Positions 1 to 7,051 of a stretch of DNA of 11,423 nt are shown here, piece after piece. A model generated the notes under the pieces. That model worked only from the letters and a program-made list of their open reading frames with translations, was not told the origin of the DNA and searched no databases. Position 1 is the first letter of the stretch. The number at the start of each line of letters is the position of its first letter. Source of the stretch: an uncultured Halomicronema sp. (lineage in GTDB: Bacteria; Cyanobacteriota; Cyanobacteriia; Phormidesmidales; Phormidesmidaceae); assembly GCA_937897665.1 (NCBI GenBank), contig CALCPB010000999.1:1-11423 (forward strand). Reading direction: 5' to 3'. The translations under genes and the position numbers were made by a program.

Positions 1-5
1 ACGTT

Positions 6-13
6 AAGGAGAT
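6..13 (+). promoter_or_regulatory. Shine-Dalgarno site for the DM13 gene
   Basis: AAGGAGAT lies upstream of the ATG at 21, with the AGGAG core ending 9 bases before it. It is the strongest ribosome binding site in the window. It favours the ATG at 21 over the out-of-frame ATG at 14, which would overlap the site itself. Confidence 0.75.
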
Positions 14-20
14 ATGACTG

Positions 21-485
21 ATGAAACGCTTTATTCTTGCCGCCATTTCTGCGACGACCTTAGGCATCACGTTGGCATCTGGGGCGAATGCCTTCAAACC
101 GGTGGAGTTTTCAACGCTGACCAATCAAGTGGCGACCGTGAACGTTGCTCAGGCCACAGCGACGCCCCAACCGTTTGTCACTGTTGAGCAAGAAAAGGAC
201 ACCACCGGTACTGCCAGCGTGGTGACGGAAAACGGTCAAACCCACATCGTGTTTGATGATGCATTCGATACGGCGCGCGGTCCCGATGTGCAGGTTGTCC
301 TTCACACCGGTGCCACTGTGCCCGTCAGCATTGACGAAGCCGACTACGTGACGCTGGCAACGCTCCAAAGTTTTGAAGGTGGGCAGCGCTATCTGGTTCC
401 TGCCAACATTGATGTGAATGATTACCAAACGGTGGCAATCTGGTGTCGTGAGTTCAACGTCACCTTTGGGTATGCACCGTTGTAA
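21..485 (+). CDS. Secreted DM13-domain protein
   Basis: The 154-residue product starts with a signal peptide: Lys-Arg, then a hydrophobic Ala/Ile/Leu stretch, and a likely cleavage site after Ala-Asn-Ala at residue 24. It is therefore exported. Residues about 53-154 match the DM13 domain, with a GTASVV strand near the start, a GPDVQVVLH segment, LQSFEGGQRY, PANIDVNDYQ and a C-terminal AIWCREFNVTFGYA block. The single conserved cysteine is Cys142, just after Trp141. DM13 domains are extracytoplasmic beta-rich modules that have been proposed to act in redox or electron transfer through this cysteine; no reaction is established here. A strong ribosome binding site precedes the ATG. The gene converges on the YqeY-family gene 41 bases downstream. 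Its promoter lies outside the window. Family assignment is firm; function is not. Confidence 0.9.
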   Translation: MKRFILAAISATTLGITLASGANAFKPVEFSTLTNQVATVNVAQATATPQPFVTVEQEKDTTGTASVVTENGQTHIVFDDAFDTARGPDVQVVLHTGATVPVSIDEADYVTLATLQSFEGGQRYLVPANIDVNDYQTVAIWCREFNVTFGYAPL

Positions 486-513
486 TCAATCGCTAGTGAG
501 TTAAGGAATTGCC

Positions 514-557
514 GGCGATGGTTGGGCTAACCAGCGAGCTTTGCTTTAACCATCGCC
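514..557. repeat. Perfect 10-bp inverted repeat at convergent gene ends
   Basis: GGCGATGGTT at 514-523 is exactly complementary to AACCATCGCC at 548-557, leaving a 24-base loop. The right arm and most of the loop are the last codons and stop of the YqeY-family gene; the left arm lies between the two convergent genes. The hairpin could form in transcripts from either side and act as a shared 3' end. There is no U-run on either strand, so it is not a standard intrinsic terminator. Confidence 0.5.
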
Positions 558-985
558 TGTACCTTCGCGCCATCAGCGCGACCTTTAAGCTCTTGCATCG
601 CTGGGCCCATAACTTTGCCCATATCTTTGGCAGACGTGGCGCCGGTTTTAGCAATCAGGCCATCGATGACGGCTTCGATGTCGGCATCTGACAGTTGGGC
701 TGGTAGGTACTCTTCAAGAATGGCGAGTTCGGCGGCTTCTTTGTCGGCTAAGTCTGGGCGGCTGGCGTCGGTGTATTGGGCGATCGCATCCTTGCGCTGT
801 TTGGCTAAGCGCGTGAGGACTTCCAGCTCTTGCGTGTCTGTGAGTCCTTCTTGGCCTTTGCCGCGAGCGGTGCTCTCTTCTTCTAAAATGACTTTTTTAA
901 TGCTGCGAACCGTTTCTAGCCTGAGTTTGTCTTTGGCTTTCATCGCGGTTTTGATGTCTTCTGAAATGCGATCTTTGAGGCTCAT
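527..985 (-). CDS. GatB/YqeY domain protein
   Basis: The 152-residue soluble protein matches the YqeY family along its whole length. It opens with an MSLKDRISEDIKTAMKAKDK segment typical of the family, followed by LRLETVRSIKKVILEEE, a central charged helix, the EYLPAQLSDADIEAVID motif and a GKVMGPAMQELKGRADG block near the C-terminus. The same fold forms the tRNA-binding C-terminal domain of GatB, so a role around tRNA or amidotransferase is often suggested, but the free-standing protein has no proven reaction. Length is normal for the family. The ATG at 985 is chosen because the family N-terminus begins there; no good Shine-Dalgarno is visible. The gene follows the kinase gene on the same strand after a 166-base gap and probably has its own promoter. 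Confidence 0.93.
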   Translation of the reverse strand: MSLKDRISEDIKTAMKAKDKLRLETVRSIKKVILEEESTARGKGQEGLTDTQELEVLTRLAKQRKDAIAQYTDASRPDLADKEAAELAILEEYLPAQLSDADIEAVIDGLIAKTGATSAKDMGKVMGPAMQELKGRADGAKVQAMVKAKLAG

Positions 986-1017
986 AACAGTCAGTGCCCA
1001 ACGGTGTACCCAGCTTT

Positions 1018-1046
1018 ATCGTAGCGATCGCCCCAACCGGCGTCTA
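1018..1046 (-). promoter_or_regulatory. Possible promoter of the YqeY-family gene
   Basis: Reading the minus strand, TAGACG (1046-1041) and TACGAT (1023-1018) are separated by 17 bases, each matching a sigma-70-type hexamer at four of six positions. The spacer contains a HIP1 octamer (1024-1031). The -10 box ends 32 bases before the ATG. The match is weak and is suggested mainly by position. Confidence 0.22.
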
Positions 1047-1151
1047 TAGCTGTCAATCCTGTGGTGCCAGAGAGCGGGTGGAGCAGTGGCATCGGTTAGA
1101 TGTGCTAACGATGAGCCTGCAGCTGCGTCGAAGATGGTCTCTATGGGTGAG

Positions 1152-3278
1152 TTAAGGATCATCGGTGAGCCAAGCCTTGATCGCGGAATTTTTGCGGCTT
1201 GCGGTAATGATGCGTTGATCGGTAGACAGCAGCATGTGATCAACAGTCATGCCAAATCCGGTGTAAACCGCCAAGAGTTCACCGGAGGCGACGTCCCATT
1301 GGCGGATGGTGCTGTCGGCGCTGCCACTGGCGACGGTCTGGCCATCGCGGCTGAGACTGAGGACGTTGATAAAGCTGGTGTGGCCCACCAATGTGTCTAA
1401 GACTTCACCGCTATTGAGATCCCAGCGTTTGATCGTTTGATCAGCACTGGCACTAAACAAAAAGCGGCCATCTAGGCTGATAGCGATCGCGTTGATGTAG
1501 CTGTCATGGTCTTCTAGCACGCCAATTGTTTCGCCGGTTTGCCTGTCCCATATCCGAATGGTTTGGTCCGTGCCGCCGCTAATAATGCGCTGCCCGTCGT
1601 CGCTCACAAGCACCGCATTGACTGCGCCATTGTGACCGTCAAGCGAGGTGATTAAGGCTTGGGAGTAGGAGTCCCAAACTTTGATGGTTCCGTCAGAAGC
1701 GGCGCTGACCAGATAGCGACCATCAGGGGTGCGGTCTAACGCATTGACTGGCCCGGCGTGGCCGGCAAATTCTGCTCGCTGGCTGCTAGTGCCGGTATCC
1801 CACACTAAGAGTGCCCCGTCGGCACTGCCGCTGTAGAACGTGCGTTCATCGGGGCTGAGAGCGATCGCATTGACAAAGGCCTGATGGCCAGTAAACGTTT
1901 GCAGGGCTTCTCCCGTCCTGAGATCCCACAGGCGAATGGTATTGTCGGCACTCGCACTAACGAATCGACGGCCATCGGATAACAGCTTGAGCGCATTGAT
2001 CGAGTTCTGATGACCGGTAAAGGTGCGCAACAGTTCAACGCGGGTTTCGGGGAGTGGTGGCTGGAGGGTATCGGGCGATGGCGTAGTCGTTGGGGCTGGG
2101 GTGGGGCGAGCCGATTGCGATCTCTGTCGGCCCCAAACGCCTAACCCAATGAGGGCGATCGCCGCCAACACGGTGCCCCCAGCAATTAACCAGGTCCAAT
2201 AAGTCACCCGTGATGCAGCGGTGTTGGCGGCGTGGGATGGCGCAGAGGACGCCTGTGGTTGGGTTGCTCCGGGCAGGCGAAACCCATTGGCTTCAGTGCT
2301 GCTGAAGCGGGGGAGCGACGTTTCGGCTTGGAGAACGCCGACATCACTCTGCTGAACGAAGCGATTGAGCGACATCTGATGCAGGCGATCCAGCAGTTCT
2401 TGCGCTGTTCGCGGGCGGTCAATCACGCGCGGCGAAATCAAACTGTCGAGCAGAGTGGCAAATTCGTCTGAGAGATCTGGGGCATGAGGCCGCCAGTTAA
2501 ATGCATTGAGCATGGGATCGTACAGCGTCGTATCGTTGGGCGATCGCCCGGTCAAGAGATAAACAATCGTGCGCCCCAGGGCATAGAAATCGGACTGGGG
2601 CACTGCTTGCCCTTGCTCTTGCTCAGGGGGCGTATAGCCGGCTGAGCTGATCGTTGTGACACCGAGACTCCACACAAGGGCCAGATAGGTTTTACTAATA
2701 TCGAGAGCGGCACCAAAAACTACAAGCACCAGCTGAACGCTGGAACGAAGCATAATGTTGTCAGGTTTGATATCGCGGTGGAAGTAATTATGTTGATGGA
2801 CTCGCCGCAAAATTTCAGCGATTTGAAATAGCCATTGAAAGGCTTGAGGCTCACCGATGGGGTGGTTGCCCTGTTGCTGCATCCATTGCAGTAGGTTAGG
2901 CCCGTCGATTTTCTCCATGATGATGCAGTGGAGAGGTGCCGGGCTGTCTTGAGGATGATAGATAAAGTAGCCACCGTCTGGTTCGACCAGAGGCACGCCG
3001 GCGTGGTTGAGCTGACTCAAGACCTCGGCTTCTTTACGAAAGAGTCGCAGCACTTTGGAGTTTTCGCTGCGCTCGGGCTTTAAGACCTTCAGAATTTTGG
3101 GAATATCCCGCTGATAAGCCTCATAGACTAGGCCAAAACCACTGTTTTTGCTCAGCAATCGCATGACTCGATATTGTCCTTGCAACAACAGTTCTGAGCC
3201 GCAGGCTTGGCAGGTGAGGGTATGGCTATTGTTAGGGTGAGCAGGTTGCGGACAACTAGGATTAATGCAAAGGCTCAT
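1152..3278 (-). CDS. Membrane-anchored Ser/Thr kinase with seven WD40 repeats (atypical DFG)
   Basis: This 708-residue protein has four parts. Residues 4-26 hold Cys4, Cys9, Cys23 and Cys26, a small zinc-ribbon-like motif common in cyanobacterial kinases. Residues about 35-300 are a protein kinase domain: glycine loop around SGFG (46-49), likely VAIK lysine Lys64, helix-C Glu83, catalytic HRDIKPDN at 167-174 and PPE at 217-219. Residues 360-383 form one membrane segment, followed by a Pro/Thr-rich linker. Residues 416-708 form seven WD40 blades with exact 42-residue spacing; the seventh is degenerate. The magnesium-binding DFG aspartate is replaced by valine (VFG, 187-189), although HRD Asp169, Lys171 and Asn174 are kept. 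Relatives phosphorylate Ser/Thr with the propeller as a sensing or docking domain; this one may be weakly active or a pseudokinase. Topology places the kinase in the cytoplasm and the propeller across the membrane. The ATG at 3278 directly precedes the four-Cys motif. Confidence 0.92.
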   Translation of the reverse strand: MSLCINPSCPQPAHPNNSHTLTCQACGSELLLQGQYRVMRLLSKNSGFGLVYEAYQRDIPKILKVLKPERSENSKVLRLFRKEAEVLSQLNHAGVPLVEPDGGYFIYHPQDSPAPLHCIIMEKIDGPNLLQWMQQQGNHPIGEPQAFQWLFQIAEILRRVHQHNYFHRDIKPDNIMLRSSVQLVLVVFGAALDISKTYLALVWSLGVTTISSAGYTPPEQEQGQAVPQSDFYALGRTIVYLLTGRSPNDTTLYDPMLNAFNWRPHAPDLSDEFATLLDSLISPRVIDRPRTAQELLDRLHQMSLNRFVQQSDVGVLQAETSLPRFSSTEANGFRLPGATQPQASSAPSHAANTAASRVTYWTWLIAGGTVLAAIALIGLGVWGRQRSQSARPTPAPTTTPSPDTLQPPLPETRVELLRTFTGHQNSINALKLLSDGRRFVSASADNTIRLWDLRTGEALQTFTGHQAFVNAIALSPDERTFYSGSADGALLVWDTGTSSQRAEFAGHAGPVNALDRTPDGRYLVSAASDGTIKVWDSYSQALITSLDGHNGAVNAVLVSDDGQRIISGGTDQTIRIWDRQTGETIGVLEDHDSYINAIAISLDGRFLFSASADQTIKRWDLNSGEVLDTLVGHTSFINVLSLSRDGQTVASGSADSTIRQWDVASGELLAVYTGFGMTVDHMLLSTDQRIITASRKNSAIKAWLTDDP

Positions 3279-3726
3279 TGGTAGCTCGCTGATGGAAGAT
3301 GCTGCCCTAGATTAAGCATGAACGACTCTGAAGATATGAACACAGATTCTCAAGAAGATGTTAGAAAGTCGGTCTCGCCAGTCGATGATTTAACAAGTTA
3401 TGCAACTGCGCGCACGCGCATAGCTAGCGTCTTGATGATGGCTGTGAGGGGACAGAGCGAGTCAGGCAAGATACGGGTGTTGATTGGGCGTGCGGGTTTT
3501 CTGTATCGATGTCTGACCAGAGACGTTGACTGGGTGGGGCGGGGCGATCGGGCAAACTGATCGCTAGTATATCGGCTATTTGAGGGCATTTTGTTGATGA
3601 TGAGCGCTACGCTACGACAACGCGAGCGGTCGGGCGCTTGCTGCTCCCCAACAGCGCTGCCGATCTGCTGCACCCCGGCCTTGCGCCCCCTTGATTTTCT
3701 GACCTGATGCCAACCCTGCTCCCCGT
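3279..3726. other. 448-base intergenic region, no gene recognised
   Basis: This stretch lies between the c-di-GMP enzyme (stop at 3727) and the kinase gene (start at 3278), both on the minus strand. It should hold the kinase promoter, but no convincing -35/-10 pair is visible. Minor structure: GCGATC at 3544-3549 and GATCGC at 3559-3564 form a 6-bp inverted repeat with a 9-base loop, and the 9-mer CTGCTCCCC occurs at 3641-3649 and 3716-3724. Open frames here, such as 3318-3560 (+), lack a ribosome binding site and resemble no family I know. No U-run terminator follows the enzyme gene. Confidence 0.5.
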
Positions 3727-5412
3727 CTACAGGTCTGTTTGGCTGCGCAGAATCTCTTCAAAAGCCTCTGTACCCAAGGGTTCTGAGAATAAAAAGCCCT
3801 GACCTGATTCGCATCTCAACGCCTTGATTTGAGCAAAGTGTCTGGGCGTTTCAATGCCCTCAGCAACGACCTCAAGCCCTAAATTCCAGGCGAGATGAAC
3901 CATTGACTGCAAAATTTCTAACTTCTCGAAATCAGAATCAGCGTTTTCTAAAAACGATCGATCAATTTTCAACGTATCCACAGGGAACTTGTGCAAGTAG
4001 CTGAGAGAAGAGTAGCCCGTGCCAAAATCATCAACAGACAGCTTGATGCCCAAATCTCTAATTGCTTGCAAGATCTCGATAATTGAAGATGAGTTTTCGA
4101 TTAAAACGCTTTCAGTAATTTCAATTTTGAGCGCCGTAGCCGCTAGCCCGGTGGTCTTGAGAATGCCTTTGATGCGATCTAAAACGTCTGTTTGAGCAAA
4201 TTGTTTGCTCGACATATTAACGCTGACAAACAACTTCTCGGCATTAGTCAGGGTGTCTTGCCAAGCTTTCAGCTGGCGGCAAGATTCTTCAAGAATCCAC
4301 CAGCCTAAAGGAATAATCAGGCCCGTTTTTTCGGCTACGGGAATGAATTTTGCTGGGGGGAGTACGCCTTGCTCAGGATGATGCCAGCGAACGAGCGATT
4401 CTACCCCGATGATGGCCTGAGTTCGCACCCAAAAAATGGGCTGATATTCCAAGAAAAACTCTTGGCGAGCGATCGCTCGCTTCAGGGCCATTTCTAAATG
4501 CAAAGAATCGTCGGCATCCGCCTGCATGAATGTTTCGAAAACACAGTAATCGGCCCCAAAGCTATGTTTGGCGCGATTCATTGCAATATCGGCTTGCCTG
4601 AGGAGCGTATCAGCATCGGGTGTGGTGCCCTGGCTAAAGCCGATGCCCACATTGACATCGATGTTGATATCGTGCCCCTGCACCTGAAAGGGGGGTGCTA
4701 AGGCGGTGTGGATGGCGGCGACAAAAGCGACCACATCGTCGGTCTTGTCGACCTTTTCGATGAGCAGGGTAAACTCATCACCTCCGAGTCGCGACAGGGT
4801 GTCACTCGGTCTGAGCAAGCAGATCAAGCGATCGGCAATCTCAATGAGCAGGCGATCGCCGGCCAAATAGCCAAAGGTATCGTTGACGGCTTTTAGTCGT
4901 TTGCCATCTAGGCAGAGAACGGCGACTGAGGTCTGTTGCTGTAGAGCATCTTCAAGCGCTGCCGCGATGCGGGCCATAAAGGCGGTGCGATCCACCAACC
5001 CCTGCCATCCTCGGGTGTGGCTGGGGGCTGGGTCAACGGCACTAGCTTTCTGAGCGGTGATGTCACGCACCAAGAGCAGGGCACCGTGATGGGGGGGCTC
5101 AGGCAGATGAATGGCATAACCGGTGATCGAAAGCCAAGTTGGGGGCGCGGCGGTTGATGATTGCAACAGACATTCGCGATCGCAAAAATTAGCGCCAGTT
5201 AGTACCTCTTGCAGGGGGTAACAGGCGGCTCCTTCGGGCTCGTTGACAACTGATACCGTGTGCTTGGTGTCGGAGAGCGGCTGCAAGAGCACTGAGGGAT
5301 GAGCAGCGAACAGTGACTGAGCTTTCTCATTTGCAAATAATATTTTGGACTGCTGATCAGCAATCACAATCGCATCACCACAATCCCCAAAGAGAGAGGC
5401 ATACATATCCAT
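3727..5412 (-). CDS. PAS-GGDEF-EAL cyclic-di-GMP synthase/phosphodiesterase
   Basis: The 561-residue protein has no membrane segment and should be cytoplasmic. Residues about 5-120 form a PAS-like sensor. Residues about 136-295 are a GGDEF domain with intact GGDEF at 210-214, metal-site Asp169 and an inhibitory RxxD site (Arg201, Asp204) exactly five residues upstream. Its usual DxLTGLPNR entry motif is replaced by GLVDRTAF and the second Asp of the LDLD-type segment is Lys171. Residues about 305-555 are an EAL domain. The signature reads ESL (338-340), and Asn399, Glu431 and Glu434, Asp461-Asp462, Lys482, Glu518 and Gln538 keep the metal-binding and catalytic pattern. GGDEF domains join two GTP into c-di-GMP; EAL domains cleave it to pGpG. 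Both halves look capable, but one may only regulate the other. The PAS ligand cannot be told. ATG at 5412 is used; the ATG at 5406 is an alternative. Confidence 0.93.
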   Translation of the reverse strand: MDMYASLFGDCGDAIVIADQQSKILFANEKAQSLFAAHPSVLLQPLSDTKHTVSVVNEPEGAACYPLQEVLTGANFCDRECLLQSSTAAPPTWLSITGYAIHLPEPPHHGALLLVRDITAQKASAVDPAPSHTRGWQGLVDRTAFMARIAAALEDALQQQTSVAVLCLDGKRLKAVNDTFGYLAGDRLLIEIADRLICLLRPSDTLSRLGGDEFTLLIEKVDKTDDVVAFVAAIHTALAPPFQVQGHDINIDVNVGIGFSQGTTPDADTLLRQADIAMNRAKHSFGADYCVFETFMQADADDSLHLEMALKRAIARQEFFLEYQPIFWVRTQAIIGVESLVRWHHPEQGVLPPAKFIPVAEKTGLIIPLGWWILEESCRQLKAWQDTLTNAEKLFVSVNMSSKQFAQTDVLDRIKGILKTTGLAATALKIEITESVLIENSSSIIEILQAIRDLGIKLSVDDFGTGYSSLSYLHKFPVDTLKIDRSFLENADSDFEKLEILQSMVHLAWNLGLEVVAEGIETPRHFAQIKALRCESGQGFLFSEPLGTEAFEEILRSQTDL

Positions 5413-5475
5413 ATGTGACAGCCTGCAGGACTCCAGAACTCAAGAAAGAATGGTAAATACAATCAAAGATACTTA

Positions 5476-5503
5476 AATATAGGATGTTTTTGAGGCCATT
5501 GAA
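5476..5503 (-). promoter_or_regulatory. Possible promoter of the PAS-GGDEF-EAL gene
   Basis: On the minus strand, TTCAAT (5503-5498) and TATATT (5481-5476) are separated by 16 bases. The -10 box matches the consensus at five of six positions, the -35 at three. It sits in the most AT-rich patch of the gap and would give a leader of about 55-60 bases. Confidence 0.3.
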
Positions 5504-5748
5504 CGACCGGGGCTGGCCGATGGCAGAGAGCCATCATGAATTTTTACGAGGACTGCGAAACGTCTATATGTTTGTTCTTTCTCATTGAGTAAATGACATG
5601 TCAGGTTGGGCACATGAACCTTTTTCCAATACAGGAAATTGCCATAACTGATAGTCTGTACTGCTAGCTGGCACACCCGATATTGAGAACGCAAGCATAC
5701 GGCTCACAGAAATTCGCTCTCGGCTTTTCTCCGTCGTTAATCCTTAGT

Positions 5749-5773
5749 GAGAAAACTGGAGAAATAGTTCCAG
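5749..5773 (-). terminator. Weak intrinsic terminator after the pentapeptide gene
   Basis: On the minus strand, CTGGA (5773-5769) pairs with TCCAG (5760-5756) around an 8-base loop and is followed at once by TTTTCTC. It lies about 80 bases past the pentapeptide stop codon. The stem is only 5 bp, so the call is tentative. Confidence 0.35.
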
Positions 5774-5854
5774 AGAGCTATAAAAGCTTGAACTGCAGCC
5801 GCTGGGTGCCTCAGCACGACCAAAGATGGGGCACCGTGGGGTAAAACGCCTCGA

Positions 5855-6622
5855 TCACAGAGATGGTTCGGAACAATCTTGGTCGTTTTGACTACCATCC
5901 GGCATGGTGGTGCGGCAAAAAATGGTATCTGTAAAAGTCGCCCGGCTGATTCTTGCGTCGCGTAAAACGGCATCGGTCAGATCTGCGCCGTCAAACTGGG
6001 CTCTAATCAGGCGTGCTCCTGTAAAGTTAGCGGCGGTAAGGTCGGTGTTGCTCAGGTTACTTTGGGTCAAATAGGCGTAGCTCAAGTTGGCCCGTTGCAA
6101 GGTGGCGTTAGTCAGGTTGGCTCGGCCTAAGTTAGCTTCTACTAAAGAGATATCGGTGAGGTTAGCATCCGTGAGAGTAGCTTCGACAAAGAGCGCTTCG
6201 TGGGCGATCGCCCTGGTGAGATCAGCCCCCTGCAAATTGGCTTCACTCAGGTCAGCATAGGCCAGACTCGATTCGCTGAGCTGGCTGTTTTGGAATATGG
6301 CTTGGGTCAAGTCGGTACGAGTGAGTGACGCCCGTTGCAGATTGGCTCCGGTCAAGTCAGCGGCTCGCAGCACTCCGTTGCTCAAGACGGTATCGCTCAG
6401 ATCGGCGTCCTGCAGGTTGGCGCGTTCTAAAGCGACACCGGCTAAAGACATGCCTGCTAACACTGAGCCCTGCAGATCACAGCCATTGCATTCCTGCGAG
6501 ATCAAAAAATATTGAAAGTCACTTAAACTTTCGGCCCAGCTCGGGAGGCTGCCACTCCATCCCCAAATTCCTGAACCGATCGCGATGGTCGCGATCGCGG
6601 CGCCTAATCTCTGCCTATTCAT
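5855..6622 (-). CDS. Exported pentapeptide-repeat protein
   Basis: From the ATG at 6622 the product has 255 residues. The start has a typical signal peptide: MNRQR, a hydrophobic stretch, and a likely cut after Ser-Trp-Ala near residue 30. Residues about 46-237 are nearly unbroken A(D/N)LXX pentapeptides, roughly 38 units, expected to fold as a right-handed four-sided beta-helix. The repeat block is flanked by cysteines: Cys45 and Cys48 (CNGC) before it, and Cys236 and Cys250 around a TTMPDGS segment after it. This cap arrangement recurs in cyanobacterial members. The site is periplasm or thylakoid lumen; no enzymatic activity is expected and the function is unknown. A longer reading frame reaches a GTG at 6655, but that codon lies in a HIP1 octamer and adds charged residues before the signal peptide. 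The ATG has a purine-rich AGAGAGGG just upstream, so I prefer it. Confidence 0.9.
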   Translation of the reverse strand: MNRQRLGAAIATIAIGSGIWGWSGSLPSWAESLSDFQYFLISQECNGCDLQGSVLAGMSLAGVALERANLQDADLSDTVLSNGVLRAADLTGANLQRASLTRTDLTQAIFQNSQLSESSLAYADLSEANLQGADLTRAIAHEALFVEATLTDANLTDISLVEANLGRANLTNATLQRANLSYAYLTQSNLSNTDLTAANFTGARLIRAQFDGADLTDAVLRDARISRATFTDTIFCRTTMPDGSQNDQDCSEPSL

Positions 6623-6624
6623 AG

Positions 6625-6632
6625 CCCTCTCT
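6625..6632 (-). promoter_or_regulatory. Ribosome binding site deciding the pentapeptide gene start
   Basis: On the minus strand AGAGAGGG ends 2 bases before the ATG at 6622, and a further purine tract (AAGAAG) continues upstream. Spacing is short, but no comparable site serves the in-frame GTG at 6655. Confidence 0.45.
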
Positions 6633-6960
6633 TCTTGGTCCAATAGCGATCGCACTCAATCGGCGCATGCACCTGCTGTTTGTGGATCTGCCTATCAAAT
6701 TGAGCAGCTGCTAGATCCCTGTGATGCAGTGAATAGGGATGGAATTAACGATGCAACTACCCAGTCTGTCATCAGGATGATGAGCCGCAATCGGAGGCAA
6801 ACGCCTGAGGCTGACAATTGGTGAGGCCAGTCAAAGACTTTACCGTAACAATCCGTCCAACTCCTGAATTACCTCCTACAATATCAGCACATTTCCGATC
6901 TGATGGCAGCGCTGTGTCTGGCTTCTAATCAGTTGATTCGCTAGGGTTCGTTGGTTTGTG

Positions 6961-6983
6961 AGAAATTGAACCGACCAATTTCT
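6961..6983 (+). repeat. Perfect 8-bp hairpin upstream of the operon
   Basis: AGAAATTG (6961-6968) and CAATTTCT (6976-6983) are exactly complementary around a 7-base loop. The element ends 68 bases before the ATG at 7052. It may be an operator dyad or a leader hairpin. There is no U-run, so it is not a terminator. Confidence 0.45.
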
Positions 6984-7051
6984 AGCTAGATGCTTAAACT
7001 ACAGTCAGTGCGTTTGTCCTACTTAGCGTTTGCTGGTTACTTCGCGACTCT

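Larger units (their letters stand above)
5413..5854. other. 442-base intergenic region with AT-rich promoter zone
   Basis: This gap separates the pentapeptide-repeat gene (stop at 5855) from the c-di-GMP enzyme (start at 5412), both on the minus strand. The part near 5440-5490 is clearly AT-rich and holds a promoter candidate. A small hairpin with a U-run near 5749-5773 may end the pentapeptide transcript. A 73-codon minus-strand frame (5473-5694) begins with TTG, overlaps the promoter candidate, and has no recognisable domain, so I do not call it a gene. Confidence 0.5.
6623..7051. other. 429-base divergent intergenic region
   Basis: This region separates the pentapeptide gene (leftward) from the solenoid/Ycf55-like operon (rightward), so it should hold promoters for both. 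No strong -35/-10 pair stands out on either strand. It contains a HIP1 octamer at 6646-6653 and a perfect hairpin at 6961-6983, described separately. Short open frames crossing it have no recognisable domain or ribosome binding site. Confidence 0.5.

Noticed and set aside
615..1243. Several frames opposite or beside the YqeY-family and kinase genes
   Set aside because: They are shadows of clear family members on the other strand, with Ser/Arg-rich composition and no domain.
3318..3560. 80-codon plus-strand frame starting MNDSEDMNTD
   Set aside because: No ribosome binding site, no domain, and the composition changes mid-frame from acidic to random-looking. The opposite strand has an equally long frame over the same bases.
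3398..3673. 91-codon minus-strand frame
   Set aside because: Rich in Arg, Ser and Pro without pattern, as expected for chance translation of GC-rich DNA; no homology recognised.
5473..5694. 73-codon minus-strand frame in the 442-base gap
   Set aside because: Starts with TTG, has no ribosome binding site, shows no domain, and overlaps the promoter candidate of the c-di-GMP enzyme.
5805..5835. Inverted repeat GGTGCC/GGCACC after the pentapeptide gene as a terminator
   Set aside because: Only 6 continuous base pairs, a 19-base interior, and no U-run near the stem on the minus strand; the hairpin at 5749-5773 fits better.
6623..6655. GTG start extending the pentapeptide protein by 11 residues
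   Set aside because: The GTG lies in a HIP1 octamer, adds charged residues before a good signal peptide, and has no Shine-Dalgarno, whereas the ATG at 6622 has a purine-rich site.
6585..6824. 79-codon plus-strand frame crossing the pentapeptide gene start
   Set aside because: Its first part is antisense to the signal peptide of a well-supported gene; the remainder resembles nothing I know and lacks its own start signal.
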